Source of the DNA: Diplolepis rosae
Lineage: Eukaryota > Arthropoda > Insecta > Hymenoptera > Diplolepididae
DNA: 64,000 nucleotides
Direction: 5' to 3'
NCBI GenBank assembly: GCA_030998225.1
Contig: JAPYXD010000686.1
Location: 3,410,001 to 3,474,000 of the forward strand
A program made the translations under genes and the position numbers. This document shows positions 42,873-55,441 of the stretch, piece after piece; within the stretch, counting starts at the first letter, position 1, and each line of letters opens with the position of its first letter. Under the pieces are notes generated by a model. That model ran no database searches. It saw only the letters and a program-made list of their open reading frames with translations, and was not told where the DNA came from.

Positions 42873-45800
42873 ATGTTCGCGTATGTGTATCTGTTAAAAG
42901 CTCGCCTAAAAAAGATAGTGCCAGTGAAATGTTTGAAAAAGTTTATTGAAAGCAAGCATGTGCCGAATCAAAAATATAAATACCACGACGAAAAATTTCC
43001 GGAGGAGGAATGTATAATTTTGTTTTTAGCAGATCAGTATGAAATTCACAAATTATTTTCATAAAAAATACTCAAAACAAACATGCAAGTATTTTCTTTT
43101 AGTTGCGTCGTACAGGGACGACAAAGTAGGTGTTCTCTGTCTCTTTCGCTATTTTATTGTGAATTTTTTCAGATACTGAGGAGAAACTGCGCCAAATGAT
43201 CGAAGGGACCCGGGATAGAAAACCAGCAATGGAGGTCCTCATATCCGCTGGAGAGAGTACAGAAACTGAACTCGAAGAGGAGAACGTGACTTTTCGTTCG
43301 AGTAATAAACGTAAAGTAAGTATAAAAAATAAAAATGAAAGAAACTAGTATATTTCCTGGAATGATGATTTTGAAAATTGCTGAAAAATCGCCATTTTTT
43401 GTTTTAATTAAGCTGAGGTTGATTTTTTTAATAGAGTTGATTTACTTGAAATTTAAAATTTAGTTTTATATGTATTTTTTCTTACATCCTCATCAGAGAA
43501 GGTATTATTTAAACTTGCGTTGGATGAATTTGTTTATTTTTTTTTTTAATTGGAACTTTTGTTATTCTACTAAAGTAGAATTCTTTCCTATCGAAGGACG
43601 TTTCCAAACTTTCAATTTAAATAATGAACTTTTACAATTTTCTAAATTGTTTAAAGTGTTAAAAAATAATAACGTAAAACTTATCTTTTTTTTAAATTTG
43701 AACTCCCCGGAATCGGGAAATTTTTAATCTGAATAATTTTAATATTTTTAATGTTTGAAATATTTAAAGTCCAAAAGGACAAAATTGGATCTAAAATTCT
43801 TCTTTTTTTGTTTTTCTTTCTTCAAATGTAAATTTTCTTTACATTTTTTTTTTATTTAATGTAGGAAACTTTTTTGTGAAAGAGAATCGTGCATTTTATT
43901 TATTTTTTGATTCATAGTTTGTCACTCGCTACTGCAGTATAATTCTTATAAATGAAATAAATTCCAACGTTTTAAACTAATACTTTTCATTTTAATAATG
44001 TGAGTTTGAAAATTCAAAAATGTTTCCAATATTAAAAAATAATTTTAAAAATCTGCCCGCTTAGCGGGCACATTCTCATTGCGCGCAGCTCGCTTCGCTC
44101 GCAAGTTTGAGTGCGCCTAAGGCACGCGATTCGATCGTCGCGCTTCGCGCTCGGTCTTGTGCTCTTCGCATACGTTTAAGTTTATTTCTTAAAATTTAAT
44201 ACTGAAGCTCAAACCAATTTAATTATATTAAAGATGATGTAAATTAGTCTTTTTCTCAAATTCACTAAGTTTCTTTTTCAGTTTAAGTGAAACAGGAAAT
44301 TCAATTTACTTAAGGCTCTATCGGCCTTAAGGAACACATTCTCATCATGACACTCGCGCTTCGCGCTCGATTTTCTGTATGCATTTTTGTAGCTTTTTAA
44401 TAAATTACATGATTATTGATAAATTTATTTTCTTCCAAATATCTCAAAAGGGAAAAACAATCGTAGACTTTATTTAAGGGAACGATTTTGCAGAACAACG
44501 CTTAATCCGTATCTCACATATTTGGTGAAAAAAATCGAATTTTTTCAATATTAAGAATCAAAACATAAAATATACATCCTGTCGAGAAATTTCTTAATAA
44601 GAATGTGTAGACCTCATTTAGGCAAATAATTTTTCATCTAAACGTTTTTTATGTATCTCGTATATTTTGTCTAAAAAATGGAATTATTGAATTTTAATCG
44701 TATTTTTTGGAATTGAAACGAAAAATATATGTTTTATCAGAAACTGTGTGAGACAGAACTTGTAGATCTTTTTGAAACTAACAACTTTGTATTCTTACGT
44801 TTTTTTCTTATTTTACATATTATTGTTAAAAAATTGAATTTTGGATTTTCAATAGTTTTTTTTTTAATTAAAAAGAAAAATATGCATCTTATGAAAAAAT
44901 GTTATAATTCAAATTTGTAGGTCTTTATGTATTCAATAATATTTTATCATAACGTTTTTTCGTATCTCGTATAATTTAACTTGAAAATGGAATTTTGATA
45001 TTGACTCTTTTCGAATTTGAATATGCTGTAACATTTCTAATTTTGATTTAATCAAAAAATGTTTTCAGGATAATTTGTAGAGATTTATTAGCACTATCTA
45101 AAACCAGTATTGAAATTTTTGATTTTTTCAAAAAATTATTTTCAAAAACACAAAAGTAGTGCTCCATCCCTCAATTTTGATTGGATGTGGCTGGTTAACG
45201 AACTTGTCCTTACTTTTTCGGTTCCGATAAAGTGTGCCAAAGCTCAATGCAATCTGATAATTCTATCGAGAGTTATGCCGCACACGACCTACAGACAGAC
45301 AGACAGACAGACACTTTCGTAAAAACCATTTTTTCTGACTCAGGGGGTCTCAAAACGTAAAGATTTGATGAAAATTTCGAAAGTCATTTTTCACATAAAA
45401 CCAATACCTTCTCATCCATGATGAGAATGTAAAAAACTGCCTTCATTTTCTGAATTTGAAGTTTACAGTTTCAATGAGTTTTTTCATGATTTTAAGAAAC
45501 AAAATTGATAAGAAGCGACAGTAAGAATCCTGTTTTATTATTATTTTTTAAAATTATTTTTATTATTTATTTATTTATTTTTTAGTTTATTTATCATATT
45601 ATATTTTTTTTGTTTATATGAAAAATTTGTTTTACGACCAAGATATATTGAGATAATTTTAGAAATAATCCATACGGGTACAATTGGACAATCAGTATAT
45701 TCTTATTATAAATTTTTGCCAACGTTTCGCCTTATCTCCAGAGGCATCATCAGGGCATACAAGAAATTAGCCAATAAACTGTACATCACAGAGACGATGG

Positions 45801-48800
45801 TAAAATGCAATGTGAGGTCAAACCATAGTAGTTAAATTGATAAAATCTAAAAAAGTTATTATTTTATAAAATTTTGAAAAATGTTATGAGTTGTAATAAA
45901 AAATATATTTACCAAAATAAGTAAAAAACCGCCATATTCAGACTAAAAAACCACTGAGTAAAATAAATCGAATTTGTCCGAGTTGTCTTTAAATTTAAAT
46001 TTTCGGAGTAAAGGAGACATAACGTCATGTCACTTGAAATTATAAATATAAACTAAAGTCTAATATCATGAATGGACCTCACAATACTAACAAGTTTAAT
46101 AAAATCTAATGTTATTAAAATTTGACATATATAATAGCCATCAATTCAAAATTAAAATTAAGAACAGAGACAAATTTATGAAAATATTTAAAAGTTATAA
46201 CAAAAATTATTATTTCGAAATTATAATAATAATAATAACTTTTAAATATTTTCATAAATTTGTCTCTATTCTTAATTTTAATTTTGAATTGATGGCTATT
46301 GTATATGTTAAATTTTAGTAACATTAGATTTTATTAAACTTGTTAGTATTGTGAGGTCCATTCATGATATTTGACTTCAGTTTATATTTATAATTTTAAG
46401 TGACATGACGTTATGTCTCCTTTACTTCGAAAATTTAAATTTAAAGCCAACTCGGACAAATTTTATTTATTTTACTCAGTGGTATTTAAGTTTGAATATG
46501 TCGGTTTTTTACTTATTTTGGTAAATATATTTTTTATCACAACTCATAAAATTTTTCAAAATTTTATAAAATAATAACTTTTTTAGATTTTATCAATTTG
46601 ACTACTATGGTTTGACCTCACATTGCATTTTACTATCGTCTCTGTGATGTACAGTTTATTGGCTAATTTCTTGTATGCCCTGATGATGCCTCTGGAGATG
46701 AGGCAAAACGTTGGAAAAAATTTATAATAAGAATATACTGATTGTCCAATTGTACCCATATGGATTATTTCTAGAATTATTATTATTTTTTTTTTACTTT
46801 TTTTAATTATTTTATTTTTTATTATTTATTTCAGACAGAGGAAAATCTTGTTCAAGATTTCCTGAAGAAACGATTGGACAAGTTTCGAGTTGAAAATAAA
46901 GAGAATACGACAAAGATTGAGGAGTGCAACAAGTGCAATATTTTTAAAACAACAGTCGCATCTCTACGCCAAACAAATGCGTCTTTGTCGCAAGAATTAA
47001 GACACCTGAAACAAAAATTAAAAGAATCAAAGACAACCATGGAAACTATAGAAGCGGAGAGTGATAGAAAGGATAGTGAGCGGAAGACTTTACGGGAGTT
47101 AAACGTGAAGTGGCAGGAAACTGCTATTGAAAAGTACAATCATTTGCAATGTCAGATACTTATTAGAACCTAATACATTATGCATTAATTGTACAGAAAT
47201 TCATATACCTAATTTTGATTCTTTCTGTAGCAATATATAAAGCAACGATGGAGGCTCCTTCCACTTTGCAAGGAGGCGGACAGTTTCCAGCAGTAGGATA
47301 CATAACAGAAGACGAGTCGCAGGTGTGATCTTTATTTCATATGTAAAACTTTTTGGAGTAGTCATCAAATCGCGATAATGGATACTCTCAATTTGTTATT
47401 GTGACTTATGAAACGTTTCACATATACTAGGTTGTTCAAAAAGTTTTGAAAGCGGAAATGAAAATACGTTTTTTTTTTTGGTGAAATCACTTTTATCGCT
47501 CAGTATAATCTCCCATAAGATCAATACATTTGGTCCAACGGTCTTCCAACTTTGTTTATCCCATCATAGAAGTGACTTTCTGCAAGGCCTGCAAAATACT
47601 CCTCTATGACGGCTATAACCCCTTCGTTTGATGAAAAATGCTTCCCACGAAGGAATTTCTTGAGGCGTGGGAACAGTCAGAAGTCAGAGGGAGCTAAATC
47701 AGGCGAATAAGGTGGATGCTGCAACAATTCGTACTTTAATTCGGTTATTTTAGTGATGGTTTTTTGAACTGTGAGAGCGGGTGCATTGTCTTGATGAAAA
47801 AGGATTTTTTTCTCCTGCAAACCGGGTCTTTTTTCACGAATTTTTGCATCCAATTGATCCAAAAGGTTACAATAATATTCAGAATTTATTGTTTTGCCAG
47901 TTTGGAGATAATCCACCAACAAAATCCATTTTGCATCCCAAAAAACTGATGCTAACACCTTCTTCGCCGATTTCTGGACACGAACTCGCTTCGGTGCCGA
48001 AGTGCCTGGTTCACACCACTCCTTAGCCTCTTGTTATGATTCAGGATCATGATAGAAGACCCAAGTCTCATCTATAGTGATGAATCGACGCAAAAAATCC
48101 TTTTTATCCTTTCGAAAACGCTCCAAATGTTGCTCAGAAAGTCGCATTCGAACGTGTTTTTGTTCCATTATGGGCGAATGCGGAACCCATTGTGCACTGA
48201 GCTTTCTGAAACCCAAAACTTCACGTAAAATATGACTCACACTGCCTAATGAGATGTCTAGGGCCTCTGCTAAATCTCTCTCGGTCAATCGACGATCTTC
48301 CAAAACCATATCCTGTACTTTTGCTATGAATGCTGGTGTTGATGCACTTTTTGGACGTCCTGAGCGTGGATCGTCTTCAACGCTTTTTCGACCACGTCTA
48401 AACTCTAAAACCCATCGATGCACAGTTGGAAATGAAGGAGCAGCTTCCTTTAACACTTTCACCATTTTTGTATGAATTTCCATTGCTGATAAACCTTCCA
48501 AAACAAAGAATTTTATCACTGCACGATATTCGGTTTTTTCCATTGTACAAAAATACACTGACACGTCAACTTCAAATGGCTTGTAAACAAACAATGAATT
48601 GACAGAGTGGAATGACACTTTGGGTATGTTCATATGAAAGATGAAATCTTAAAATGGCGTAGAAATTTTGGTTCTTCTACTGCTCTATAGATGTCGCTTT
48701 CAAAACTTTTTGAACAACCTAGTATTCACGTGAACCTCAAATTGAGACCGATTTCGCTTTGAATGCTGCAGTTTGTACCTCACTTCCTAATGCTTAAAAT

Positions 48801-49654
48801 TACAAAAACTTCTCAGGTTTTAAACTTTTATGTTATAGATTCATATTGGAAGAGGACTTTACCTGTCAATGCAGGCATGGAGTTTAGCCTTAAACGTGCC
48901 AAACACAAGGAACGTTACTTTCGCCAAAAATATTCTAGTAGCCCTCTGTGGCTACAATTATCTGTCAAAAATAACAATTTCCGGAAGAGGAAGTCATCTA
49001 AATCGACAGGCGAAAAAGCCCGAGGAACAACTAGATCCTAAAATCTTACTAGCAGTAGGAGGTACTATTGAAGAATTTATCAATTCGACATTGCACCTGA
49101 TGATAATATTATTCCTTTTTCAAACTTCAAAATGAAACTAAAGATTTCTTTAATAATACTCTATGCTAATAATAATTAATAATACTTACCACTTTACAGA
49201 CATATACAGCTACTACCTGGTAACTGTAAAGAAGTATTCGGCGGTTGCAGCTGACGACGAACCTGGAAAGGCGCATGCTCATATAAGCAAAAGAATTGCT
49301 CAAATCAAGGCCGTGAAAAAGAAAGCTTATGCCCGTAAAGCAGAAAGAGAGGTCATGGGAGCATCTTCTGCAAAAAGTGAAATTTCTTATAGTGATGAAG
49401 AGGTAGATCTGGGTAACGGAGAGAAAGTATCTCTCTCTAGTCTATTAGACAATCTAATAGAAGCGGAGGATACCGATGACATGCAGGAAGAAGGGAGCGA
49501 ACCGCAGGAAGACTCAGGGGCGAACATTACCAAAGACAATTTCGATGAAGTCGACCAAATAGATCCTTCAGCTCTCAACGAGGAAGATAAACAAATTAGT
49601 GAAATGTTGAATCGGTTAGAAGAAGAAATCATAGAGAAGGATTCAGTGAATTAA
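42873..49654 (+). CDS. BEN-domain protein, six exons, intact
   Basis: Exons 42873-43011, 43173-43315, 46835-47150, 47231-47322, 48839-49061 and 49200-49654. All introns are GT-AG and all junctions keep frame, giving 455 residues. N-terminal module about 1-94 (MFAYVYLLKARLKKIVPVKC, then TEEKLRQMIEG). Exon 3 (about 95-199) is a coiled coil (SLRQTNASLSQELRHLKQKL) with a CNKC pair. Exons 5 and 6 encode a BEN domain, about 230-350 (IHIGRGLYLSMQAWSLALN, NILVALCGYNYLSKITISGR, YYLVTVKKYSAV). A Glu/Asp-rich tail follows. BEN proteins bind DNA and act in chromatin-linked repression, here probably as coiled-coil oligomers in the nucleus. AATAAA at about 49845 fits poly(A) addition. Exon 1 has two possible donors (after 43011 or 43036); only the first fits the phase. 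It could be a single-copy gene or one of an expanded insect BEN family. Confidence 0.85.
44053..44400. repeat. GC-rich hairpin-rich repeat, two partial copies
   Basis: CCCGCTTAGCGGG, GCTCGCTTCGCTCGC and CGCGCTTCGCGC are short perfect or near-perfect palindromes packed within about 120 bp (44053-44170). A second, shorter copy at 44310-44400 shares ACACATTCTCAT and CGCGCTTCGCGCTCG. It stands out in an AT-rich intron. Origin unknown. Confidence 0.6.
45652..46781. mobile_element. 1.13-kb near-perfect palindrome in BEN intron 2
   Basis: Arms of about 565 bp meet with essentially no spacer near 46216. The right arm mirrors the left along its whole length with scattered mismatches, for example ACAATTGGACAATCAGTATA at the left against its complement at the right, and the same 69-codon frame on both strands at the centre. 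Outer tips are AGAAATAATCCATAC / GTATGGATTATTTCT-like. Each arm carries CTGATGATGCC...GGCGAAACG (the right arm has GGCAAAACG). No coding capacity. A foldback transposon or head-to-head insertion. Confidence 0.88.
47427..48722 (-). mobile_element. mariner element in BEN intron 4
   Basis: 1296 bp with at least 28-bp perfect inverted ends (CTAGGTTGTTCAAAAAG...), flanked by TA (47425-47426 and 48723-48724). Minus orientation, opposite to the host gene. The perfect ends point to a recent insertion. Confidence 0.95.
47520..48543 (-). pseudogene. mariner transposase with two in-frame stops
   Basis: Start MEKTEYRAVIKFFVLEG at 48543. HTH: FPTVHRWVLEFRRGRKSVED. Linker: SGRPKSASTP. Catalytic: FITIDETWVFYHDPES (first Asp), ILFHQDNAPAL (second Asp), YSPDLAPSDF (third Asp). 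The whole frame is continuous apart from TAA at 48034-48036 and TGA at 47677-47679, after which LFPRLKKFLRGKHF continues in frame. All three catalytic Asp are present, so inactivation is by nonsense changes only. It belongs to the DD34D mariners. Confidence 0.93.
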
Positions 49655-50002
49655 AAAGCTTTATTAGTTTAGTTAATTTATTGGCAATTTGTATTCGACG
49701 TTTACTAAGCTTTATTGAACTGCGGTCTAATCTCGAAATTTAAAAAAAATTTATTTATAAATTACCTAATACTAAGATTACAAAGTATGAGATTTTCAAA
49801 TAGCTTTATTGTGTTAGCTACATGAACTAAGTAATTATCAATATAATAAATACACGACTTTTCTCTTAGACTGAAAGAAGCATTACTTTCTAGGGAAGAA
49901 CTCAAATCGTTTTAATATGTACAAAGTACATCAGTTTTATAAATCACTTTTTCTTGTACGTCTTTGAAAGTAATGGTTCTTTGATTCAAGAAAAGGTTTC
50001 TT
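49655..50002. other. 3' flank of the BEN gene
   Basis: 3' UTR with AATAAA near 49845. Then a small hairpin: CATTACTTTCTAGGGAAGAAC (about 49871) has a partial inverted copy GAAAGTAATGGTTC (about 49968). Confidence 0.5.
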
Positions 50003-50540
50003 CCCTAGCGGACCCGGTTGAGAGAACAGTCAGAGAATACTCTGACCTTTCTCTGACTGTTCTCTGACCGTTCTCTGATCTCGCATTACTATGGCTAAGA
50101 ACGATAAAAAAAACATTTGAAGCATTGCAATTATGATTATGCGATCAAATTTGAATTAGCAGGTGTAGGAATAAATACAATAATTTTATTATTCAGAGAT
50201 AAAAACTAGAAAAACATCGTATACCTGTCATTGAAGGCAGTTCAGTGGTTCACCATTTGCGGAACGTCTCCACCCATCGTGAACCAATTGTGAACCACTG
50301 CCCTGCCTTCAATGACGGGTACATGATGTTTTCCTAGTTTTTATCGCTGAAAAATAGAATTATTGTATTTATTCCTACGCCTTCTATTTCAAATTTTGCC
50401 ACAGAATCATAATTGCAATGTTTTAAATGTTTGTTTTATCGTTCTTAGCCATAATAATGCGAGATCAGAGAACGGTCAGAGAACAGTCAGAAAACGGTCA
50501 GAGTATTCTATGACCGTTCTCTCAGCCAGGTCCGCTAGGG
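50003..50540. mobile_element. Palindromic MITE with GAGAACAGTCAG repeats
   Basis: 538 bp, ends CCCTAGCGGACC / GGTCCGCTAGGG. Arms of about 260 bp are inverted copies through to the centre near 50270. Inside each tip the word TCTCTGACTGTTCTCTGACC (or its complement) is repeated several times, likely transposase-binding repeats. No ORF. Confidence 0.85.
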
Positions 50541-50559
50541 TTCGTTTCTAGAAAGTGTT

Positions 50560-52520
50560 TCTATGTTATGCTTCCAAAGTAGTTGAATTGAAAATAATTA
50601 AAAATGTGTGTGTTCTTAACTATTGAAAGTTTGTAAAAATTTATTTTACGATTTTTTTAGCTTATTTATATGATCTTATATGTAGAAACGTCCCTGTGTT
50701 CGAAATAAAAATTTTGAAATACAAATATTTGTAATCGAAAATTTTGATTATTATTATTCACAATTTCCAACAAAATGTCTTCTTACATTTCACTTTTTAT
50801 ACGAAGCAATTCTGCCTCATTCCACGAATTTTATATTTTGTACGCAAACTAATTCTACCCAATTCCGTTTCAATCACTTGCTTTTTTGTTTACACTTTAA
50901 TTCCGTTTTGTTCCATGTTCCGAAGTGCTTTCATTTTTATCACTTTCATTTCCTACTGCAGCTCAGTTCGGCATCCAAACGAGATTTTCAAAAACGACAT
51001 TCATTTGGATAGAAACGTTTCTATTCAATTCAATTCACACCTTGTTACCGGGTCCTCCTTCTTTATTATACATTTATATAACACATTGTTATAATTTTCT
51101 CATTTGTAATAATTAATAATCTTAATCCCTATGATTATTTTTTAACTTGATTTTTAAGCAATATAAATTGTTTGTTTAAAGCAAAAATCATACTTCTCGA
51201 CGAGCCATAAAGAGTTTTCTTGACGAGTAATACAAAATTCCATTATAAAAGTCTATAAAAGAATCAAGGAAAATTTCAAAAACTATTTTTTTCTATTTAT
51301 GCTATATGTGTCGATGTCACGTCAATGCCTGCGTATGTTATTGTGGGCTCATCTTTAAAAAATTGATAAGTCAATAAAATTGTAACCAACAGTTACCTGT
51401 TATCGGCCCATGATACTGAAACGTCCTCACATGGTAAGCGATGAATTATTTTAACTCATCAAGAAAAGTTATTGTCCGTTAACATTTGAGAAATAATATC
51501 TTAGTAAAGTGTGATTATCAGCAAGATGCAATTTTTGAAATCTAACACATATTCTGGGCCACCCAGAAAACAAAATTCCAGGTTATCCGAAGTAAGTATT
51601 CATATTTACCATAACCTTTCCATTCGTTTAAAAAAATATTCTCTGTTTAACAACCTTTTTTCGTTGAACTCAATGGGATCAAATGATAAATAAACGATCA
51701 AATTTAATAAACATTCATAGTCGGTGTAAGTTGCTTAAATTTATAATAATAGCTTCTGACATTCTCATATTTAAAAGAATAAATGGAATTGATAAATTAA
51801 TATTACAATTTTTAGGGTTTATATGATTTCTATTATACAATTAAAAGTTATAAATACCTAAAATCGTAATTTAAATTGGTAGTTATAGATTCAAGAAATA
51901 TATAAATTGCGATTTTTTATCATGATGAATAGAAAATTTGGCAATGACATTACTGGTTTCAAAACAGGGCGCATTATCATTGATTAAAGTGTAAAAAATA
52001 ATGTGACAAAGTTACTTATATTGAAAGAGGTAATGCTCACACGTCACCTTACCATATTCATTTTATTAAAAAACCAGTTATTTAATCTTTCAAGAGTTTT
52101 CAAATATTCGTACATTTATTTAGGAACGTTAATATGCATAAATCTGTAAAAATTTCTTTATTGTGATAATGATACTATTACAGAGACTTGTGCTCAGACA
52201 AATTTCATGTTTTTTCCAGAAGTACTAAAATAGCTAATATCAATTCAGTTTTTTCAAATTATTTAGGTGAATGCTCAAATTATAAATTATTGCTTATTAA
52301 AGATCAAAACTTTTTTTCAAATCCCATTAACTCCCTGGAATATACTGAACATTCGAAATATTTTGGTAGACAAGTGGAACTCGAAGTCGAACTTCAAAAA
52401 TGGAATTAATTGAAGGTGAATCGGACTGGATGAAACCCAAAGCTCTTCTTAAGCCAGATAATCAACTAATGTTAACGGAAGCGGTACGATCATTTGAATA
52501 TACTGAGTATCTTCACTATA
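50560..52520. other. Non-coding AT-rich stretch
   Basis: No supported gene or repeat. Short frames lack domain signatures. Confidence 0.4.
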
Positions 52521-52524
52521 TTGT

Positions 52525-52794
52525 GGTGATCATGGACGTAAGAATATGTGGATGGAGCCCGAAGTCCCAACTTAGTCGAGGGGGATAAACCAACTGAGTG
52601 GAGAAGTAAGATGAAGCGGTCCTATTACTTGAAGACATTTTCAGGCCTCTGATTGGCCGATTTTTTGGGAGCTAGGGAATGTCCTCAAGTAACGTGGATG
52701 CTCTCCACCATTTCTACTGTTTACCCCTTACTTATTCCGGCATAGACCCCGCAATCTTCGGCTCCGTCCAAATATTTTTTACGTGCATGGTGAC
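52525..52794. mobile_element. Foldback MITE
   Basis: Inverted arms of about 120 bp: GTGATCATGGACGTAAGAA near 52526 mirrored by TTTTTTACGTGCATGGTGAC near 52775, and TATTACTTGAAGACATT mirrored by AATGTCCTCAAGTAACG. The arms are imperfect (about 80 percent by eye). No ORF. Confidence 0.7.
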
Positions 52795-52799
52795 GAATT

Positions 52800-53680
52800 A
52801 TTGAGACATTCACTTACCTCTTTAGTTTGTTTTTTCGACTCAAGTTCTTTTAGCCACTATCAGAACATACGAAACTTCTATATTTTTTCATAAAAATGGA
52901 AGATATTTATTAATTTATAAACACAAGCACTGGGGTGGTCCTTATTTGACGTTTTCGTAAATTATAGGGCTGGGATAATTTTATTCCAAAAAATAAAATG
53001 CACAAGTTTGATTAAAAGGATCAACTCTCTTTAATTCAAATTGATATACACTTTTGTGTACTGAGGTGGGTTTTTGCGGGAGATATTTGCAATATATTTT
53101 TTATACCTCTCAAGCCAATTTAACATGGACTCTTATAAGAAATCACGGAGTTGGCTGTACATTTTCATCCATATTATCATAACTGATAAACAGGTTACAA
53201 TGGGATTCAGACAGCAGAAAGACGAAATACTAATAATTATTTATACGAGTTAAAAACATTCAAAGGTGGGTTATTAAAGCCACAATTAATGCAATAACAA
53301 GTACTAACAACGGTTTTTGCACCTTTGGTTATAGACATGGCAACGTCGCATGAGTAAGGTTATGTGCGCGCAATTTAAAAAATCCTGACGTATTCAATAG
53401 TTTGTGCTGGTTGATCATCATTTTCATAATTTTAATGTGTTTCAAGTAAAACATAATTGAATACTAATAAAGTAAATGAAATGTTTTTTAACTATAATTT
53501 TATTAACATACGTATCACGTATATATAATCTTTTATGAATTAAATAATACTTGATACAGTCTTAACTTTTTGTTATAATTGCATTTTGTTTCATTGAATT
53601 CCTATAAGAGTTTCATAAATTTTTGTTAATTTTTACATCAAAAGAGATAAATATCTTATTAAATCTAGTATTAATTATTT
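52800..53680. other. Non-coding AT-rich stretch
   Basis: Nothing recognised. Confidence 0.4.
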
Positions 53681-53800
53681 TAAAACTTTGTTTTTAAAAA
53701 TTCAACAAGCTTATCTCTAACTTTTTTATTTTTAGTTACACGAATGTAACCGTTTTCATCTGGACCTAACAAACGTGTCAATCCATCAAAACCATACTGC

Positions 53801-54500
53801 TTATATAGTAATATCACAGGCAATCATTCGTTTTCTCATTTGAACTGATGTACAACTTTTTAATTCGTCGTATAATTTCATGCTAGAATTACATTTATCA
53901 GACAACAAAATTTTTTCTTCAGCTGCATACCATATTAGGGATGATTCTATTATTTGCTTCTCGATTTGATTATTCCACATCTTCAATGCGACTATGATTT
54001 TGTTCAGTACAGCAACGTCGTCGATAGCATTATGTGCTTGAAATCCTTGTATCTTTAATCGCTGAGCAATATTCTCCAGTTTATTGTATCCAGCTGTTTT
54101 TACTTCTGATATGCTTCTAATGAGTGGCAAAGTATCTGAAAACCCATAGACAAGTCTTTGAAAATACTTGTCTAAATAAGTTTTTCTGATCGCTTTGAAC
54201 AGTCTTGGATAATCAAAGGCACAGTTATGAGCAGTCAAAACGCATTTCTTTTGAAATGCAAATAAAAACTGGTAGAGACTTATCTGTGCTTCTTGTAAAT
54301 TTATAGTGATGACCGGGTCTACATGGGCTTCTAAGGATCCACCAACAAAAGTTAATCCATGTATCATACTAGATTTATCTGAAATTTTTTAGGCAGGTTT
54401 TATGTATGTACTAAATTCATATTCTTCAAGTTTTGCAGCTATTTGAAGAATATCACAATCAGCAGATAAACTCCCAGTCTCCAAATCGAAATAAACAATG
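53801..54500 (-). pseudogene. DEDDh 3'-5' exonuclease domain of the fusion transposase
   Basis: DnaQ/TREX-type fold by motif: YFDLET (Asp, Glu of Exo I, near 54490), HNCAFD (Asp of Exo II, near 54220) and HNAIDD (His-x4-Asp of Exo III, near 54025). Spacing and the conserved order fit the RNase T/DNA polymerase III epsilon family. A single TAA (54389-54391) separates Exo I from Exo II in an otherwise continuous frame. It would trim DNA or RNA 3' ends with two metal ions. Confidence 0.88.
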
Positions 54501-55441
54501 ATCGGTTCTGCTTTTTCATCAATAACAGCCAACTGAAGAGTATCAAATATATTATAAATATATATATATATATTTTTTCTAAGTTTTTTGGAGGGAGAGA
54601 CTTGGAAGTTAATCATTAAATCAATTATAAATTTTTCGCCTTCGTTTTTCTTTAACAACGTTAAGCCAACACGAAGATTGTAAGATATAGACGTCCCGTA
54701 CAACTTGGATTTTGGAGATTTACTCGCTAACATTGCATTAAAACTTTCATTGGGATTACTCGATACTCCTCCTACAATATTCTCGACAATTTGCATGTAG
54801 GTTGAAGCAGTGATATGGTATATTTCATATCCCATTAGCCAGTGTCACTATATTACCTTTAATTTGCGCCACACAGTAGTTTAAACATTTATTAAGATAT
54901 TTATACTCGTGGAGTTTAATTCCTTGAACAGCTCAATACTTTTATACAACTTTGAAGTTACTGTGTTACTAGTATGGTTTACGTCGTCTTGCTTAACAAT
55001 TTCGTAATTAACAGCGTTCCGAGCTGCCTGAATGGCAGAAGAGTCACAATCTCCAATAAAAATCCCAATTTGTATTTTGCAGGCTGATAATGTTTTGTTG
55101 CAATCACTAACGAGTAACGCAGCAACTTTGGGCTCCATTGCTTTTATTCTGCCTACAAAATTCAGCTTAAAATTATGGTCACTCTTTGGATGTCCAAGAT
55201 CACACATTCGACATTTCCGATTCAATATAACTTGTGTTATTATTTTCTTGCTGAATAATCCTATAAATCCTGATGTACCCGATAAGCTGTCATAGCTTCT
55301 TCCAGAGCCTTTCGTAGGCCATCCCATATCAAAATATCCTCCCACACGAACAACATTTTCCAACGGAACAGTTGTACTTTCTTCTTCAGCAGCTGACAAA
55401 CCAGGAAATAAATAATTGTTCTGTAAGTGTACAGGTGTCAC

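Larger units (their letters stand above)
43316..46834 (+). other. Intron 2 of the BEN gene, repeat-filled
   Basis: 3.5-kb intron. It holds GC-rich hairpin words at 44053-44190 and 44310-44400, about four diverged units of about 165 bp at 44450-45110 (TTTGTAGATCT, AACGTTTTTT, GTATCTCGTAT), a CAGA tetranucleotide run at about 45292-45311, and the 1.13-kb palindrome at 45652-46781. Exon-like frames here lack splice support. Confidence 0.75.

Noticed and set aside
45292..45311. CAGA tetranucleotide run as a functional site
   Set aside because: Simple repeat inside a common interspersed element; no further evidence.
46109..46324. Same 69-codon frame on both strands
   Set aside because: A by-product of the palindrome, AT-rich, no domain.
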